From Pseudomonadota bacterium (GTDB taxonomy: Bacteria; Pseudomonadota; Alphaproteobacteria; Rhizobiales; Devosiaceae), in the NCBI GenBank assembly GCA_023430705.1, contig JAEYZJ010000016.1, positions 1 through 33,320 of the forward strand: DNA of 33,320 nt, read 5' to 3'. A model generated the notes under the pieces. It was not told where the DNA came from. It made no database searches and was given only the letters and a program-made list of their open reading frames with translations. Shown here piece after piece: positions 32,165-33,320 of this stretch; position 1 is the first letter of the stretch, and each line of letters starts with the position of its first letter. A program made the position numbers and the translations under genes.

Positions 32165-32211
32165 ACCTCACCGCGGCTGCTGCGGTTCCCTGACAATTCC
32201 AAGGACATCCG

Positions 32212-32763
32212 ATGATCTCCTACCTTCTCGCGGGACCCGCGGAGGAGCCGGTTTCGCTTGCCGAGGCCAAGGCGTTCCTGCGGCTCGATTCAGATGCCGA
32301 GGACGGGCTGGTGACGACGCTGATCGCGGCGGCCCGGCTGCATGTCGAGGCGGTGACCGGCTCGGCGCTGGTGCGGCAGGGCTGGCGGCTGGTGCTCGAC
32401 GCCTGGCCCGCGGACGGCGCGGTGCGGGTGCCGGTGGCGCCGGTGGTCGAGGTCGTGGCGATCCGCGTCTTCGACGAGGATGACGACGACCACGAACTCG
32501 GCCTCGCCGGGGTGCAGACCGAACCGCAGCGCATCCTGCTGCCGCCGGCCGGCGGGCTGCCGGTGCTGCGCCGGCGGCTCGGGCTGGAGGTCGACTACGA
32601 GGCCGGCTACGGCGAGGCGGCCGACGTGCCCGCCGACCTCAAGCGGGCGCTGCTGGGGCTGGTGGCGCACTGGTTCGAGCAGCGCGACGTGGCCGTGGCC
32701 GAACCCGTGGCGCCCGCCGCCTTCGAGCGGCTGGTCGCGGGCTACCGGCAGGTGCGGCTGTGA
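32212..32763 (+). CDS. Head-tail connector protein (g6, gp6-like)
   Basis: A 183-residue adaptor that docks under the portal in the neck. It has the typical start P-V-S-L-A-E-A-K-A-F-L-R-L, followed by L-I-A-A-A-R-L-H-V-E-A-V-T-G and later Y-E-A-G-Y-G-E-A-A-D-V-P-A-D-L-K-R-A-L-L, as in HK97 gp6-like and GTA connectors. A central acidic run (E-D-D-D-D-H-E) is notable. The ATG follows AAGGA. Its TGA overlaps the next GTG. Confidence 0.88.
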   Translation: MISYLLAGPAEEPVSLAEAKAFLRLDSDAEDGLVTTLIAAARLHVEAVTGSALVRQGWRLVLDAWPADGAVRVPVAPVVEVVAIRVFDEDDDDHELGLAGVQTEPQRILLPPAGGLPVLRRRLGLEVDYEAGYGEAADVPADLKRALLGLVAHWFEQRDVAVAEPVAPAAFERLVAGYRQVRL

Positions 32764-33098
32764 GTACGCTGCCCGAGGTGGGGAGCCTCACCGACCGCAT
32801 CAGCTTTCAGCGGCGCGAGACGACCGGCGAGGACGAGGGCGGGCACGCGGTGTTGTTCGTGCCGGTAAGCTCGCTCTGGGCCCGCGTGCGCTCGCTGAGC
32901 GCCCGGCAGGTGAGCGAGGCCGATGCGCGCGGCGTGGCGGTGACGCATGCGGTGGTGGTGCGGTTTCGCAGCGACGTGAAGCCGGGCGACCGGTTCGGCT
33001 ATCGCGGGCGGTGGCTGCGCGTGGTGTCGGCGGCCGATCTCAACGGCCGGCGGGCCTGGCTGAGCTGCCAGTGCGTGGAGACGGAGGTGGTGGGGTGA
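32760..33098 (+). CDS. Head-closure (stopper/head-tail adaptor) protein (g7)
   Basis: A 112-residue small barrel protein that closes the head and joins the tail. The pattern L-T-D-R-I-S-F-Q-R-R-E near the start, W-A-R-V-R-S-L-S in the middle, and R-F-R-S-D-V-K-P-G-D-R-F-G-Y-R-G-R-W-L matches the phage head-tail joining family. The GTG at 32760 overlaps the connector stop (GTGA). A 142-bp gap with one hairpin follows. Confidence 0.88.
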   Translation: MSTLPEVGSLTDRISFQRRETTGEDEGGHAVLFVPVSSLWARVRSLSARQVSEADARGVAVTHAVVVRFRSDVKPGDRFGYRGRWLRVVSAADLNGRRAWLSCQCVETEVVG

Positions 33099-33142
33099 GG
33101 TTCGCGAGATCGAGCGTGCTCCGGGGTGTGAGCTTGTGGCTG

Positions 33143-33175
33143 CCCCCTCCCCAAGGGTGCCCGCGAGGGGGAGGG
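33143..33175. other. GC-rich hairpin between head-closure and tail-terminator genes
   Basis: A CCCTCCCC arm (33145-33152) pairs with GGGGAGGG (33168-33175) around a GTGCCCGC-containing loop. It is the same CTCCC/GGGAG type as the elements after the portal and capsid genes. Confidence 0.55.
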
Positions 33176-33240
33176 TGCCCGCCGGTGCTTTTTGCCCGGA
33201 ACCTGCCACGCACTCGATGGAACGAGGCTGAGGCGAGGCC

Positions 33241-33320
33241 ATGACCCATCCGATCATTCTCCTTCAGGCCGCGCTGGTCGCGGCATTGCGCGATGACCCG
33301 GACCTCGATGGCGTCGGCAT
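33241..33320 (+). CDS. DUF3168 tail-completion/terminator protein, N-terminal part (g8)
   Basis: Only 26 codons are visible. They read M-T-H-P-I-I-L-L-Q-A-A-L-V-A-A-L-R-D-D-P-D-L and fit the DUF3168 start (L-Q-x-A-L-x-x-A-L-x-x-D-x-x-L). Its order after g7 is the g8 position of RcGTA clusters, which caps the tail tube. The ATG at 33241 follows GAGGCGAGGCC. The rest lies beyond the right edge. Confidence 0.75.
   Translation, partial: MTHPIILLQAALVAALRDDPDLDGVG

Noticed and set aside
27069..33320. Ordinary prophage
   Set aside because: Visible gene order and families fit GTA clusters and no integrase or regulator is present, though the right half is unseen, so this is not fully excluded.

Overview
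The window is high-GC, gene-dense chromosomal DNA from an alphaproteobacterium, most likely order Hyphomicrobiales (Rhizobiales) and possibly a Devosia-like genus. This rests on a Ros/MucR zinc-finger regulator, DUF5330, DUF6456, DUF1491, DUF2336 and DUF1254/DUF1214 genes, an alphaproteobacterial PBP1A and an RcGTA-type gene cluster. The genus is inference. No rRNA, tRNA, CRISPR array, integrase or transposase gene was seen.

Layout. 1-268: start of msrB, running off the left edge. 440-6274: complete Na+/H+ (Mrp/Mnh/Pha) antiporter operon, mnhABCDEFG, every junction overlapping. 6428-6850: mucR with a strong terminator. 7015-8179: a DnaA-domain-IV-like DNA-binding protein and a DUF6456 protein, convergent with sufE and a DUF5330 gene. 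9375-12819: a membrane PAS histidine kinase overlapping a membrane-anchored peptidoglycan-binding protein, then DUF1491. 12821-16244: DUF2336, a 55-residue small protein with a TTG start, a secreted hypothetical protein, and a DUF1214/DUF1254 pair. 16248-19193: PBP1A and an outer-membrane beta-barrel protein, separated by a long nested inverted repeat. 19376-20629: a YcgN-type cysteine-cluster protein, then a GIY-YIG nuclease gene sitting between copies of a three-hairpin palindromic repeat. 20630-23648: tctCBA tricarboxylate transporter. 24090-26680: DUF2147, a soluble globin-coupled chemoreceptor and a GNAT acetyltransferase. 26732-27025: a KTSC-domain gene reading away from the last block.

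27069-33320 (right edge) is the head-assembly half of a gene transfer agent (RcGTA-like) cluster, in the usual order: small terminase, large terminase, portal, a small membrane protein, a second 47-codon ORF, HK97 prohead protease, HK97 major capsid protein, head-tail connector, head-closure protein, and the start of a DUF3168 tail-terminator gene. There is no integrase, repressor or replication gene on the visible side, and its base composition looks like the host's. Its intergenic gaps carry GC-rich hairpins, three in tandem directly after the capsid gene.

The two most interesting items are (1) the GTA cluster with its extra small ORFs, post-capsid hairpins and lack of promoter space, and (2) the GIY-YIG gene embedded among palindromic repeats, which suggests a nuclease-repeat partnership.
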